Source of the DNA: Comamonadaceae bacterium
GTDB lineage: Bacteria > Pseudomonadota > Gammaproteobacteria > Burkholderiales > Burkholderiaceae_C
Length of the DNA stretch: 64,000 bases
Assembly: GCA_947372745.1 (NCBI GenBank)
Contig: CANBUY010000002.1
Coordinates: forward strand, 1 to 64,000
Direction: 5' to 3'
Position numbers and translations under genes: made by a program. Under the pieces are notes generated by a model. It searched no databases and was not told the origin of the DNA. It saw nothing but the letters and a program-made list of their open reading frames with translations. This document shows, one piece after another, positions 9,401-24,400 of the stretch. Position 1 is the first letter of the stretch; every line of letters begins with the position of its first letter.

Positions 9401-12400
9401 GGCAACGCCTGTTGAATTACAAAATGCATTGGAAGCCGTTGTCGGCATCGGCAATGTGCTGGTCACGGGACGCGCCAAACACTATCTGGTCAATTTTGTC
9501 GGAACCAAGGCCGGAACCAATGTGGCGGCTTTGACGGTGGCTTCGTCCTCGTTGACCGCCGGTAGCCTGATTGACGTCACGGCCAGTGAATTTGCAACAG
9601 GGTCGGATGGCAAAACCTGGGGCAAGATCAACCTGTTGCAAGCCAATCCGGGTGATTTTTCAGTGTTTCGGGTGGCCCCTTCGTCCGGCATTTCGGTGCA
9701 GCAGATCGCAGCGGGCGATCCAACGACTGAAGCCGTGCAACGGCTCTTTGTGATTCATGGCGGCGATGGCAGCTTTATCCTGAAAGGTGCCAGTGATGCC
9801 TTTGCCACTGGCCCAATCTCTGTCAATGGCTTGGATGCCACCGCCGCCCAAAACGCGATTCTTTCGGCCCTGAATGCAAAGTCGATTGGCACAATCGGCG
9901 GCTGGGTATCTGAAGTTAGCGCTGATTACGCTGCAGACAACGGCACGAGGGTGTTCGATATCGGCTTTGGCAAGACCGGCGTCACCTTTGCCACCCAAGG
10001 GGTCATGACGGCGGATGTGACCACTGCCAGCGTCGCCATTGTGCAGACCACCGCCGGTGATGAGAGCAACAATGCTGTTCAGACGCTAACGATCAGCAAA
10101 ACGCGCGCCGGTGTTTATGCCCTAAAAGGCACAACCGCTGCAGGAGCGGCCTTCACCACCTCTGCACTGTCTTACAGCGCGAGCGCCGGAGATATTCAAA
10201 CCGCTTTGCGCAGTGCAGTCGGCTTGTCCACGTTGAATGTTTCTGAATCTTCAGGTGTATTTACCGTCACCTTCGAGAAGAAAAACTACACCAAGATGAC
10301 GGCGGCCAACCTGTGGACCAGCCAGGTGCCAGCGCAGGCCGTGCTTAGTACGCAGCAAGTCGCCGCCGCCGCCGTGGGCGCGACAGCGGCCAAAAATGAA
10401 ATTCAACGCTTAAGCATTAGCAACGCCACCGGTGGCACATTTGTGCTGGGTACCACGCTTGACTCCCTGTTGTTTCAGACCGGCAACGTGGCTTACGGCG
10501 CCAGTGCCACAGATGTTCAGGCTTCGCTGGTCAGCATGCTGCAAAAATGGAATGCAGCCGTTACCAGTGACGATGTAGCCGTCACAAAAATCGGCAATGT
10601 TTACGACATTGAATTCAAAGGTCGTTGGGCTGCCAAGGATGTCCCACAACTGCGTATCAACAGCCGGGCCTTGATCTCATCAGCGGGCATCAGCTATGCG
10701 GCGCTTGATAACCTAGGATTTCTTGCCGCCGGACAAGATTCGCAAGTCAACAACGTCACCACGTTTGTGACACTTGACGACATGATGGAGCGCTTCAAAC
10801 AGGCGGTGAACGTCAGCTTGAGTGGCGCTTCTTTTGCAATCACACCAACGTTTGATAGCGCCACAAAAAGCTTTCTGTTCACGGTCAAGTTTGCCCCGAC
10901 ACAAACAAAGGCTGTTCCGCTCGCGGTGAATGGCAACATTGGCGACCTGAGTAGCCTGCAGACCGACACCTCACTTGACCTGATAACCCAAACGCTGTTT
11001 CAAGGCACCATTGGGCTTGATTTTTCCAATCTGAATACGTTTGCCCTGCGTGCCAGCGGCACTTATACCGGCACGATTACCGCATCGGCTTCAAACAAAA
11101 CCCTGACAGGGTGGAGCAGTGCTTGGTTGGGTTTGTATGGTGATGCTCCGTTTAATATCGCCTTCAACGGCGAAGGCTATGACTTAAAACTGTTGCAAAG
11201 CGCCGTTGACAGCAACACCACCCGCGACCAATTGGTCGCCGATTTACAAGCCGTATTTGCAGCACAAACGGTGACGCCGGGTGGCGTATTGGCGCGGCGT
11301 GGGTTCGCTAATTTGGGCCAAGTGGTCACAGTCGGTAAAAAGACCGATGGGCAACTGATACTCACCATCAATGCCCCGGTTGACCAGGTGCAGTTAACCA
11401 TGTCGCCGCCAAGCAACTCGATTTTGAATGCGATGGACTACCTCCTCGGATTCAAGACGACGCCGAGCTACCCTGCGCCCAAGGCGGTCACGCTGCCTGT
11501 TAACGGGCAATTGACCGCTGATGCTCATTTCAGCCTGAAGGTGGACCAGTCCAGCGCAATTGCGGTAACGATCACCAATGCTTCCACCAGCACCAATGCG
11601 ACCACTTCAGACCTGATTCTTGATATCAACGCGGCGTTGAATGGCACCGCAGTGAACGCCTATTTGAGTGGCAAAGGTTTTACCAACCTGGGGCAGGTGA
11701 TTCAGGCCACGTTGCGCAATGGTCAGATTGAACTGGTCACGCAAAGCGCCAAGATTGCCTCCTTCCAAATGCAAATTGACGGTGCTGACACCGCTACGCG
11801 GGAACTGGGCTTTACCCCCGGACAATTTGCCACCACCAGTGGTGCCTATGTTTTCTTGAAAGATGTCTCGTTGGGTGGCAACTACAGCGCAGTGATTCAC
11901 GGCCAAAGCGGCGTGACGCCAGGGACTCTGGCCACCGCCGGTCAAGCCACGCTGGGTATGCTGGATATCACCTTCGGCAAGCTGGCGACTGACTATCAGG
12001 GTAGTCTGAGTTTTGATCTCAAGAACGGATTGACTGGCGCATTGCATGACCGCATCAGTCTCAATGACCTGTTCGACTCTGCCTCATCGCAAGACAGTTT
12101 GCTGGGTCTGGGGGGCACACTGTCCACCAGTGACACGGTTTCTTCGCCTAACGTGCCTTACCAGAGCAACGGCCAGTTGCTGCGGGACGTCGGCCTGTCG
12201 GTCACCGTCGGTAGCGCGGTGCTGGAGGTGGTTGTTAAAAAATCAGACACCACCAGCAACACCAGCGTGGCCGATCTGGCCTCCGATGTCAACGCCGCCA
12301 TCCATACCGCGCTGGTAGCCCGGTTCACCGCCGATCCCTACTCTGCGTTCACGTTTGTGGCTGCTGACAGCATTTCGGTTGCGGGCAAAACGGTGCTCAA

Positions 12401-15400
12401 GTTCTCCGCCCCCACGACAACGCTGACGCTGGCGAGTACGTCCACCCAAATTTACACCGCCAGTAGCGGTGTGTTGCTGGTCGATCTGCCGTTAACCGTC
12501 ACACTCAGCACCGGCGCTACAGTCGATGTACTGGTGCGTGCCAGCAGCACAAGCGCCAATACCTCGTTGGCTGAACTGGTCATTGATGTGGACAACACCA
12601 TCAAGCTGGCGCTGGCCTCGGCCAGAAGCAATACGATCGATACAGCGGTGCTGGCAGCCATTGATTCGTTGCTGGGTGCGACGAATCTGGTGGGGCAGAG
12701 TGGCACCGGCAGTTCTGCGGTTCTTTCCCTGAAATCAGATACCGTAGCCGCTAGAGCGATCACACTTAAAAACCTGGCAGTTGCCGGTCGTCTGCTCAAA
12801 GACGATTTTTCAACCAGCCCCGTTTTTCTGAACCAGGCCGGAACCGTTGGCACCACGCCCACGGCAGCGCTCACTTTTTCCGATATCGGCATTACCACAC
12901 CTGTCGGCATCACCGCTACCGGGTTGGATGCGGCAACCACCATCACGGTCAGCGTGACCAACACCGCTGCGGCGCTGGCCGGTACGGGCGTTCAGGCTTC
13001 TTCCGTTGTGGTTCCTTCCAATGGCTTGGGGAGTTTGACGCCACTCAAGGCGATTGCCTGGTCAGATTTGCAATCTGACATGAGTCAGCTGGGTAGTTTG
13101 CTGGGGGACTTGGGTGGCGTTGGCGCCTTTGGTGAGCTGGGCCGCGCTTTGCCGGTGTTGGGCAGCAGCGTGTCTGACCTGTTTGACTTTACGACCCGTT
13201 TTGCCGCGATTGATACCACCCTGGGCGCTCAAACCGGCATTGGTTTGAATGGCTTGCAAGCGGCACTGGGCACTGCTTTTGGCATATCTGCCAGCACGGT
13301 AACGCTGGCCTACGACAGCACCAACAATGCCCTCAATATCAATGTGCCTTACCGCGTCGTCATCGACAAGACTGCACAAATCGAACTCATCCTGAACGAT
13401 GCCGCATTGTTGGCCCTTTTGTCTACCGCTGACAAACAAACGTTGACTGATCTGCTAGGTTCCATGTCGCGTCTGAAAGACAGCGACAGCAATGCCTTGC
13501 TCAACTTGCATGCCGACATGACGTTCCACCTCGCCATGGGCGTGGACCTGTCCAGTGGTGCAAACCAGGGCAAGCTTTTCCTCTATGACCATGTGGAAGC
13601 CGGCGCAGCAGGTTTTGCAGGTGATGCTGGCACTTACGCAACGCTGGATGCCTTCAGCGCCAGTGGCAGCGGCATGGCGTTTTCCTCTATTCAGGGTATC
13701 TACAGCCTGGGTGTCACGGGGGGCACGGCCAGTCTGACGGTGGCCAATACCAGTGGCGTCATGTTGGACTCAGACGCCAAAGACGGCGCTGCAGACGGTC
13801 GTCTCTATCTGCGCCCCTACAGCGCGATGAGTAGCGCAGATTCAACGGCCCTCAAACACTCTAACTTCGATGTCATCTTTGATGGTGCTGCCAGCGTAGT
13901 TTTACCGCTGACCCTGTCGGTGTCTGATGATCTTGGCCAACTCGCCATGACGCAGATTGATGGCTTCATCAATCCCTTGCCTTTGGGCAAGATGGAAATC
14001 AACTTCCTCAATTTGGGCGACACCTTCGCCCAAATGGGTGGCAAGACCGGCTTTGCGCTGCAATCCATGGCCGAGAGTAGCAACAGCCGCACAGTTATTT
14101 CCAGCCAGGTCAAGCAAGCAGCCTTGCCGGAGCGCCCCAGCACAGGCAATGGCAGTGCAGTCGCCACCCCTGAGGGTGCGCCGGTGGACAGCATCGATGA
14201 ATCGGGCCTGGCTAATGTCAACCCCAACCCCTATTTTGGCTCAATGGAAGGCGTTGGCGCTTCCACCACGCCCACTAGCACCACAGTGGATGCCACCAAG
14301 TTGTTTGGTGCCGCAGGGGGTACCAATGCCAGTTCAACCGGGTTTGATGTCAGCCTGATCATTCCTGATTTTGCTTACTGGCAGACACAATTAACCCACG
14401 TACTCAACGCAGCCGTTGGCTCGAGCTGCGAACCTGAAAAGATCATCAATGGCCCCCTGATTTTCTTGTTGCGTGATCCTTCCATCATTGTCGATACGGT
14501 GGATAAGGTGCTGGGCGGCATCCAGCAAGGTCTGGATGCATTCAGTTCTGTACTGAGCTTGCCCGTTATAGGCGACCAACTTAAGGAAGCCACCCAGTTC
14601 GTGGCTGATTTGCGCACCAATGTGGTAGGAGCCATCAAGCAGGCGCTTGATTCGGCAATAGATGTTTATGGCGGGTTGGACAATGCCTTGCGCATGTCCC
14701 TGTTCAACATGCTGACGACCGACACCAACGGCAACAACATCATTGATGCGGGTGAGATCAGCGCCAATCCGTTCCTCAACTTTTTGCAAGACTACAACGG
14801 CGACAAACTAGTCACACCCGATGACATTGTGGTGGAATACGTTGCAGGTACAGGTCAGCCCACCATGGACTCGCGCCTGGCTGCCTACATGGGTGTGACC
14901 CAAACAGGCATTACCTACGAGAAGAAATGGAAGAATGCTGACGGCAGCAAGATGATTGACCCAATCACACTAGTGCAGAAAGTCACCACTGAAACCATCC
15001 CTGTGCCCGCAGTTTTGCCGGGTCAACGCACGGCCTGGGTGACCTCTGGCATCAACGTGCCCAAGCTCGATACCTTGGGTGTAGCGATGCTCCATGACGA
15101 CGGCACGCCATGCTATGTGGGTGAAGCTGGCAACATTGTGCTGGACAGCAGTCTGCAAAAAATAGTAGATGACATTTCTGGAACGATTGACAGCGTTGCT
15201 GCGACGGCGTCTGATTTACTCGCCAACGTGACGACCAATTACGGTTCGGGCTTTACGGCCTCAGCCACTGCGTTTGCTGAGTTTGTGATTGCCAAAGTGG
15301 CTGCCGGTTACGACTACAGTCATCTTTTGAAGGATGTTTTTGGCACTGGCGTTATTGCAGCCTCGCTGTCTGATGTTGCCAAGACCTTCAAGCCGAGTAG

Positions 15401-18400
15401 CAGTGCGGTTGCTGCAGATGCCGCCGTACTCAAATACAACTTAGACCACAACCTGACCGGTACAGCTGCCAAAATTCCTAAAGCGGTATTGGGTGAGTTC
15501 AAGAAGGCGATTCAGACAAAGGCCGAGACTATTGGCGCCCAGTTGGCGCTGGGTAGCAGCACTGCGATCCAGTTCCGTATGCACCTTGGGCAAACGTACA
15601 CGCCCAATTTGAATCTGAGCTTTGACGTTGGTGTTCCGGGCCTGAGTTTGACAATGAATGGCGGAATCGGTCTTACCCTGGACTGGGATTTGTACTTGGG
15701 CTTTGGTGTCGATATCAAGGACGGTTTTTACGTGGTCACCAACATGCCCGGCACGGCAGGCATTGGCGAGATCACGACCCTGACGACGGCAGGTGTCGCC
15801 ACAGGCACCGTCGTCAATAGCAGCGATGCCCATATTGACAACCTATGGCTGGTCGGCAAGCCCACCTTCACGCCCGCCGTCAAGGAACTCCAGGCGTCGA
15901 TTGACGTGGTGCTCACTCCCAGTAGCGGTAATACGGCAGCGTCCCTTAACGCGCAGTTGTTTGTACTCAACGGCACACTCACGGACAACTGGGATGGCTG
16001 GATCAAGGACAACGACACCGGCATCTGGGGGAGTGGCACCGATTCGCTCGGACGTTTGACGGGAACCCAGAACGCCAACTATGGTCGTACAACGGAAATG
16101 TTCAACGGGCTGAGCGGCGCCGAGGGTTCACGGACTCGTTTGCACCTTGATTTCTCTGTTGATCTCAAAGACGTTGGCTTGTTTGGTATTTCGGCCCTCT
16201 CGGGTCTGACCAACGGGCGATTGACTTACTCTGATCTGCGCAATGCCAAACTGGCCGACCTCTACAAAGTGGAGTGGGATGCGCAGGCGCAGATCAACCT
16301 GCACATGGGGCTGGGCGTCAGTGCGGGTGGCGAGGGCTATTTGCCAAAAATTATTGGCGACTTCCACCTCACCTGGCAAGACAGCAACAAGAATAAATAT
16401 GTCAAGCAAATCGAGCAGTACTTCACCTCGGGTTACGACAAGCTGTTTCATGCGGGTACGCCCAACATCTGGATGACCGACGTTTACCTTGATGTAGGAA
16501 CGTTTTTTACTAAATTTCTGAACCCGATCGTCAGTGTCATCCAGGATGTCACTGACCCAATCATGCCGGTGATCGACGCACTGACGACGCCGGTTCCAGG
16601 TTTGTCTGACTTGATGGGGCGCGATTACTCCGTCATTGATTTGGCTTCTGAGATGTCTGCGATGTTTGGTGGTGTGTCCAAGGTGGACTTCATCATCGCT
16701 GTGGTCAATCTGCTGGATGTGATTGACAGTTTGCCCACCAATACGGCCGGCATGTTGTTACCCGTCAAAGAGGCCTTGATCGTCAGCGGCACCAAAGACC
16801 GCAAGCTGAACCTCTCAGCATTGCCCTCTATACCGAATCTCCCCAATATTGATGTGCCCATCACCTTGCCTTACCTTCAAATGGCCGACGTGAATGTTGC
16901 CAAAGACGGCTTTGAATTTGGGCTCAATATGGGCGTGGGCTGGAAAGATAATCTGGCGACCATGGGCGTGGACGAAGGAAAAACCTCTCTGCTTAAAGTG
17001 GTTCAGGGGCAAATGCCCGATTTGAGGTTTGACTTCAGCCTGACCGCAGATGCCAAAATTCCGGCCCCTTACATCGACGTTACACCCTTCAATTTCACCA
17101 TTCCTGGCATTAAAAACCGCGAAGGTACGGCTGATGCCACCTTCAAGCTCAATATCAAGGCGGGTTGGCCAGACTTGCGTTTGTCAGACATTCTGAGTGG
17201 CAATATGGCGCCGCGTTTCGAGCTTACGTTGGAACTGCCGGACATCGATTTCACGCCCAATCTTTTGCCGGTGCTCAAGTTTGTCATGCCCAAGTTGGAG
17301 GCAACGGTCAATGGTACGACGCACACTTTGCTGGGTGGTGGTGAGATCACGGTGGACTGGCCCAACGCAGTGCAGGGTTTCGTCAACAGTGCTGATGTCA
17401 AAACCTATACGTTGCCAACGGCAAGCATCAACTTGGGTAGCCTCCCAGACTTCTTGTTGCCTTTGCCTTATGTGGATTTGACCCCGATTGACATCAGTGC
17501 TGATCTTGGTTTTGCGGCGGGCTCATTCCAACTCAACATCAAGGCGGGCTGGAAGGACTTGTGGCTGTCAGATTTTCTCAGCGGCAACATAGCGCCAAGT
17601 TTTGATGCCACGATTACCGCGAACGCTAGCCTGAATATCAATACGGCGATATTGCCAGTGGTGCAGGTTCAGTTGCCCAAGATGACCTGGACGATGGGTG
17701 CCAAGACGTGGACATGGGCAGCAGGGAGTACCCAAACGATTGCATGGCCAGATTCGCTGAGTGGCTTTGTCAACACGAGCAATGTCAAGACCATCAACCT
17801 CACGGGCGCCAGCTTTGATGTCAACCTTGGCTCGATCAGCGGCTTCCTGCCGACTATCAAGGTCGAGTGGCCAGATGTGCATTGGGTTGGAATTGGCAAG
17901 GAATTTATCTGGAAGCAAACTGCATCGACTGATTTGGGCTGGTCGAGCATCATTTCTGATTCAGGCATTCTTTCTGCGCTGATTGACCCCGCTAAAACGA
18001 TCACCATCAAGCTGCCCGATGTCTGGCTGCCCAGCGTTAATTTGCTGGACTTGCTGCCTGATATTGATTGGAGCTTTAGCTTGCCTGGTCTGCCATCGCT
18101 GCCAAGCATCGACATCAGTCTGCCGTCAATCGATGTGCCTGGCCAACAAACGATCTCGCCTCAACAGGGTTTTGCTGATTTTCAGAAGAAGCTGAAAAAG
18201 CCCGGTAGTGCGCTTAAATTCCCGATTCTTGACGACACCGTGGGCTCGGTGATTGGGCTTCTGATGGGCAAGCCCGTCGATTTAATGACCTTCACTCCAC
18301 CTAATCTTGAAGTCAAGGTCGGGTTCAGGGTGTCATTCCCGATTTATCCGCCCCTTTATGTGGGGATTGGCGGAGAAATCAAGTTGCAGGCCTCTTTGAC

Positions 18401-21400
18401 CCTGGGCTTTGATACCTACGGCATCACCAAGTTTGCCAACTCGCACAACATCACTGATATTTTTGATGGCTTCTACGTTAGTGACAACATCGTCAATGGT
18501 GTTGATAAACCTGAGGTGACCCTAACGGCCAAGCTCTATGCTTTTGCCGAATTAAACGCGTTCATTGTTCGCGGCGGCGTTGAGGGCGGCATCAAACTGG
18601 TCGGGACGCTTGATATTTACGACGAAGACAAGGACAACAAGTTCCGCGCTTCACAAATTATTGCGGCGGTGTCTGAAGATCCACTTGACGTGGTGGAGAT
18701 GCATCTGCGTGGTTCAGCCTACATCTCGGCTTATGTGGACGTATTTGCCCTTTTTGATTACGTGCGGGTTTGGGAATGGACCTTCATGGACGTCACACTC
18801 TTCGAGTGGGAGCACGACCCTGCCGCCAAGAAGCCAATTCTGGCTTCCATGGACGGCAGTAACCTGACGCTGCATATGGGCTCAACCATTGGCAGCATTG
18901 ACGGGGAATCTTCTGTTGACAAGGGTGCTGCCGACCGCAAACGGCGTAGCACGGACGATGGAAACGAGTCCTATGCCCTGACCGGCAGTGGCGGCACGGT
19001 CAACATCAGTGCCACCCTGACCAACGGCAGCACCTACACCAAGACCTTCTCTGGCGTGAACCGGGTCAAGGCCTTCACGGGCGCCGGGGATGATCTGGTC
19101 GATGCATCGGCCCTGGATCGTTCCGTGTTGTTTATTGCCGGAGGCGGCACCGATATTCTCATAGGTGGCTCGGCAGATGATGTGCTGATTGGCTCGGACA
19201 GCGGTACCGCCACCTTGATCGGCGGCGGCGGCAACGACAAGCTCATTGCCCGTGGCGGTACAACGCACATGCAGGGTGGACTTGGCGACGATACCTATCG
19301 GTTTTTAACCGGCTGGAGCATTGCCGACATCACGGATACGAATGGCAGCAATATTCTCGATTTCACAGCGCAAGTCAACGCCGTCACGCTGGATGACAGC
19401 GTGGCCAAGGCGTTCCAGGGTGCCAACAGGGTCACCTGGACCAACGGCAGCGACAAGATCGATCTTGTCAAAGGGGGTAGCGGCAGCGATATTCTCGATT
19501 TTTCCGGTGATGCAGCTAATCTGATCGTGAGCGTGACGGGCACCAACGCGGGTTGGGTCAAGGGCAGCGGTAGCGGCATGACTCAAACCAGTTTTGCCAG
19601 CACGACAGCGCAGGCCATGAAAGACGCAGGCGATAACGCCGGCTTTGGGTTCAAGTTCACGGGCTTTGAGAATGCTATTGGCGGGCAGGGCAGCGATGTG
19701 TTCCGCCTTAGTGCGGGCGCTTCGCTGACGGGGTCAATGCGAGGCGATACGACCGCCGGACTGCACCATGACGCTTCCGGCAATGAAGCGGCCAATGCAC
19801 GAAATATTCTGGATTTTTCCGAGTACATCACCGGTGTAGTCGTTAACGAAGAATCTACCAGTGCCTTTGGTACGGCCAATGCAACGGGCATCATCGTGCG
19901 CGGCTTCCATGATATTTTTGGAGGCGCTGGTGGTGACCGCTTGAGCGGTGATGGGCGCAACAACCTGTTAGTTGGCAATGACGGCACTGACTTGCTGGAA
20001 GGCAAGGCAGCACATGATTTGCTGGTAGCAGATACCTTTGTAACCTACAAAAATCTGACGGGCAGCCAAACCCGGCCGACGACGCTGACCAATGTGACAG
20101 ATTACCTGACTTTGCAAACCGTCGGTGTCGGTGAGTTTGGTGCAGCCAGTCGCAACTGGATCTGGAAAGGCCAGACGCTGGAGAATAAGAGCTTGACCAC
20201 GGCTGGCGCCCAGACCTTGAAGGGCGGCAGTGGCAATGACATCATCATAGGCTCCAAGGGGGGCGATATCATCAACATTGGTGGTAGCGGTGAAGGCAAC
20301 GACACCATCCTGGCTGATTTGGGTAAATTGGAAATCGACTTCAATTACCGCACAGCCTTGTCTGCCACCAGCTTTGGCGTGAGCGGCGGCAATGACACCA
20401 TTTACTTGGGCAGCGGCAACAACCTGGTGCTTGCCGGTAATGGCAAAGACACCGTTTACGGTAGTGATGTGGCGGGCAGCTTCAACATCATCCTGGCCGA
20501 CAACGGCACGGTCAAGTTCAAGACTGCCGAAGCGTCTACTTTATCGGGTACAAAACTTACGTTTGCCACGGTTCATGGGTTAACGCATTTGCTCGACACC
20601 ACTGATGCGCCAGTGTCTGAAAACGGGGGAACCGGCGGTGCCGATGTAGTCAGCCTTGCCAGTGGCTCAGCTATTGTGATTGGTGGCGCAGGCAATGACG
20701 TGATCAGCTTCAATGCGTCAACATCAACAGGTGTCAATGTTCGCTTTGTGGCGGGCGATCACGCCAGCATCAAAACAGACTTGCACGGCGGCATCACGGA
20801 GTTTTTTACGCTCGACACGTTGGCCAATACTGGGGGCGACGACATCATCGTGATTGGCAGCAAGGCCGATCTCGCAACGCGCCATTTGGGAACCAATTTC
20901 ATTCTCGGCGGCATGGGGGTCGACACGATCATTGTCTCGGGCGCCATTGACGCGGCTGGCGTTATTACCCGTGGCTTGGCCCGAAGTGAAGATGTCATTC
21001 TTGGCGACAACGGCAAGATCACGCGCACGATCTCGGTTGCCACGACGAGCACACAGAATCGCATGCTGAAGGTGGAGAGCACCCAAACGACCAACGGCCA
21101 GGGTGGCAACGACAAGATCATCGTCGCCAACGGCGGCAAGGTCATCATTGGCGGTGTGGGTAACGACACCATCACCGCCCAAAATGGCGACAACCTGGTG
21201 ATCGGTGACAACGGCCTGATTGACTTTGATGCCTCCAACAGCGGCATTCTGCGCCAGATGCAATCCACTGCACTTGACCAGGGCGGCATCGACACCATCA
21301 CCCTTGAAAATGGATTCAAGACGGTGATTGCAGGCTTTGGCGCTGACATCATCAGCATCCTGGCCAGTAATCTGGGCGACGCTATTGGCCCCATCACGGT

Positions 21401-24400
21401 GACCGGTCTTGCCGGTGTGACCGGCTCAACCGACCAGCGGCGAGGCCGAAGTGGCCGGTACGTGGCGGGCGACAACGCGTTGATAGATTTCGATGAAACA
21501 GGCGGGTTGACCGACATCGTGACTACCGACACCGTCACCGCGACCGGTGATGCCGACACCATCGTTATCGGGCTTACGGGTGCCATCAACAACACCGTCG
21601 ATATTGGAACCAATATGGTTCTGGGTGGCATGGGGGCAGACAGTATCACGGTTCTTGGCGTGGGCGCTATCGGCACCAGTTTCGACACGATTCTGGGTGA
21701 CAACGGCGAAGTACACCGTAACGACAACACCGGCAAACGTCTCACGGAAACAGCAACCGGAGTTGCCTATGCCTTGCGTGACGTTCATTCAACGCAGATC
21801 GACCTAGGTGGCAATGACGCGATTGCTGCGGCCAATGGTGACAAGGTCATTGTGGGTGGGTGGGGCCAGGATGTTGTAACTATTGATACGGCCAGCGTAT
21901 CAACGCGCTTTATAGGTGGCGACAACGCCACGCTAAGCTTTGACACCACAGGCGGACTGACCGATCTGGTAACAATGGATGTGGTGAGCACCACGGGCGA
22001 CAATGACACCATTGTTGTCGGTCACGCAGTTGCCACGCTCAATACGGTAGATATTGGCACCAACATCATTGCGGGCGGTATGGGGGCAGACACCATCACT
22101 GTCCTCGGTGTGGGCGCCACAGGCACCAGTTTTGACACGATTTTGGGCGACAACGGCGAAGTACACCGTAACGACAACACCGGCAAACGTCTCACGGAAA
22201 CAGCAACCGGAGTTGCCTATGCCTTGCGTGACGTTCACTCAACGCAGATCGACCTAGGTGGCAATGACATGATTTCTGCAGCCAATGGTGACAAGGTGCT
22301 GCTGGGTGGTTTTGGCGCTGATACCTTGACAGTGCGGACGAACAGTAAGTCGATTCGTTTGGAAACGGGCGACAACGGAGAAATCACGTTTGACACGCAG
22401 GGCGGTATGACCGATTTACTGACGTTGGATGCCGAGAGCGCGACGGGCGGTAGCGACACGATCACGATCGAGTCCACGGCGGGTGCTGCTGATCTTGGTC
22501 TCAACGTAGTGGCCGCAGGTATGGGCAGCGATGTGATTTTGATGGACGGCGCAACTTACGACGCGCTGGTCACTAAAAAACTGACAGGCGGAACCGATAC
22601 CAGCGAAGATATCCTCATCGGCGACAACGGCGAGGTGCATCGCACAACCGCTTCTACGGCCACGGGTATGAAAAACTTGATGCTGCAGGTCAAATCCATC
22701 CGCCCAGATCGCGGGGGTGATGACCTCATAGGCGCTGGCAATGGCGGTAAAGTAATTGTTGGCGGCTTGGGTGCCGACAAGATCACGGCAGTGGATGGGG
22801 ATAAGTTGGTTTTCGGCGACAACGCCCAGGTTGACTATGACGTAGCCGCTCAAAACGGATTGCTGCGCATGGCACAAAACATAGAGTTGACTTTGGGTGG
22901 CGCGGACACCATTCGACTGGGTGAAGGTTTCACTGTGGCCATGGCCGGGATTGGTGCTGACCTGATTGACATTAATGCAAGCAAGGCTGGTTTCATGACT
23001 GCCGGGTACGGCAATGTGACCGGTTTCAACGCAACACCAACGGAAACAGCAACAGAAACTGAGTTGCGCAGGCAAACCGGACGCTTCCTGACTGGCGATA
23101 ACGCCATTATCCGACTCGATACCAAAGCAGGTATCACCGACTTTGACTCAATCGACGTGATTTCTGCCACTGGTGGGGACGATACCATCATCGTGGGCAA
23201 GCTTGATACCCCCAATAATCTGGGCTATCAGGTGATTTACGGCGGCATGGGCTCTGACAACATCACGGTGCGTGCCACTAGCTCCAGCGAAGACATCATT
23301 TTTGGCGATAACGCCCAATACCGTCGGCGTGCGTTAAGTTACCAACCCGTGTCTTTCACCAGTATGTTGGCTGACAAGGGTGGCGACGACCGCATTGTGA
23401 GCGGTAGTGGTTACAAAACTGTGGTGGGTGGGTTTGGCAACGATCAGATCAACCTAGCGACCGTGATGACGGTTGGAGAAACAACGCCTTCCAACAGATC
23501 CCTCATCTTGGGTGACTCAGGGGTGGTTAATTTTGATTTTTCGGGTTCCGGCAGCCTCAAAACGGTTGAAAGTTTAAGTTTCAATTTTGGCGGCTCAGAT
23601 GTGGCCACGGTGGGCGATGGCGATGTCACTTTTATAGGTGGTTACGGCACCGATACGCTGACGGTCAACTCCAATCAGAAAGCCTTTCGCGCCGCAGCGG
23701 GCGATAACGCCCGCTTCACCTACTCCAGTTCGGGTTCGACCCTAGCGGCAGTCAGTGACCCTGCGGGGCTGACCGGCATGATCTCGCTCGACACCACCAG
23801 CATCACCGGTGACTCGGATGTCATGCGGCTGGGGCCAACCGGCAGCATTAGCGGCGAGATGGGCATGGCCCTGATGATTGGCGGCATGGGCCGCGACACC
23901 TTGAGGGTGACCGGGGCGAGTGCCGATCAAGTCACCTTGGCCGGTGACAACGCCGAAATTATCCGTTCTGCCGGGCGTTCAGGTTTGGTGACTTCCTTCT
24001 TTTCGCTGCTGCCGGAGCAGGGCGCGGGCGATACGCTGGAAACCGTGAGTGGCGTGACGCAAGTGGCCGGTGTGGACACCGTGACCGGCTCCTATTTGCT
24101 GGTTGGTGGCCAAGGTGGCGACACCATTCGCGCTGGCAGCGGCTATGGCGTGGTGTTTGGCGACTCGGGTCGGGCAACATTTAGCGCAATAGGCAAAGTG
24201 CAATTTGCTGCCAGCGTCGGCACCGCACAAGGGGGGAATGACCTCATTGCCCTCGGTAGCGGTAGCGGTGGAGTGAAGAGTGATGGTGACATGGTCGTTA
24301 TTGGTGGTTATGGGTCTGACACGATTGACGTGGCTTCAGTCCGTGGCAACGGCGCATTTATCGAACGCACTATTGCGGGTGATAACGCCAGCATCAATTT

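Noticed and set aside
20759-21745. Long minus-strand frames inside the giant gene (for example 20759-21745 and 25446-26315)
   Set aside because: They mirror the repeats of the coding strand, have biased composition and no ribosome site or known motif. The + strand frame is continuous over the whole region.
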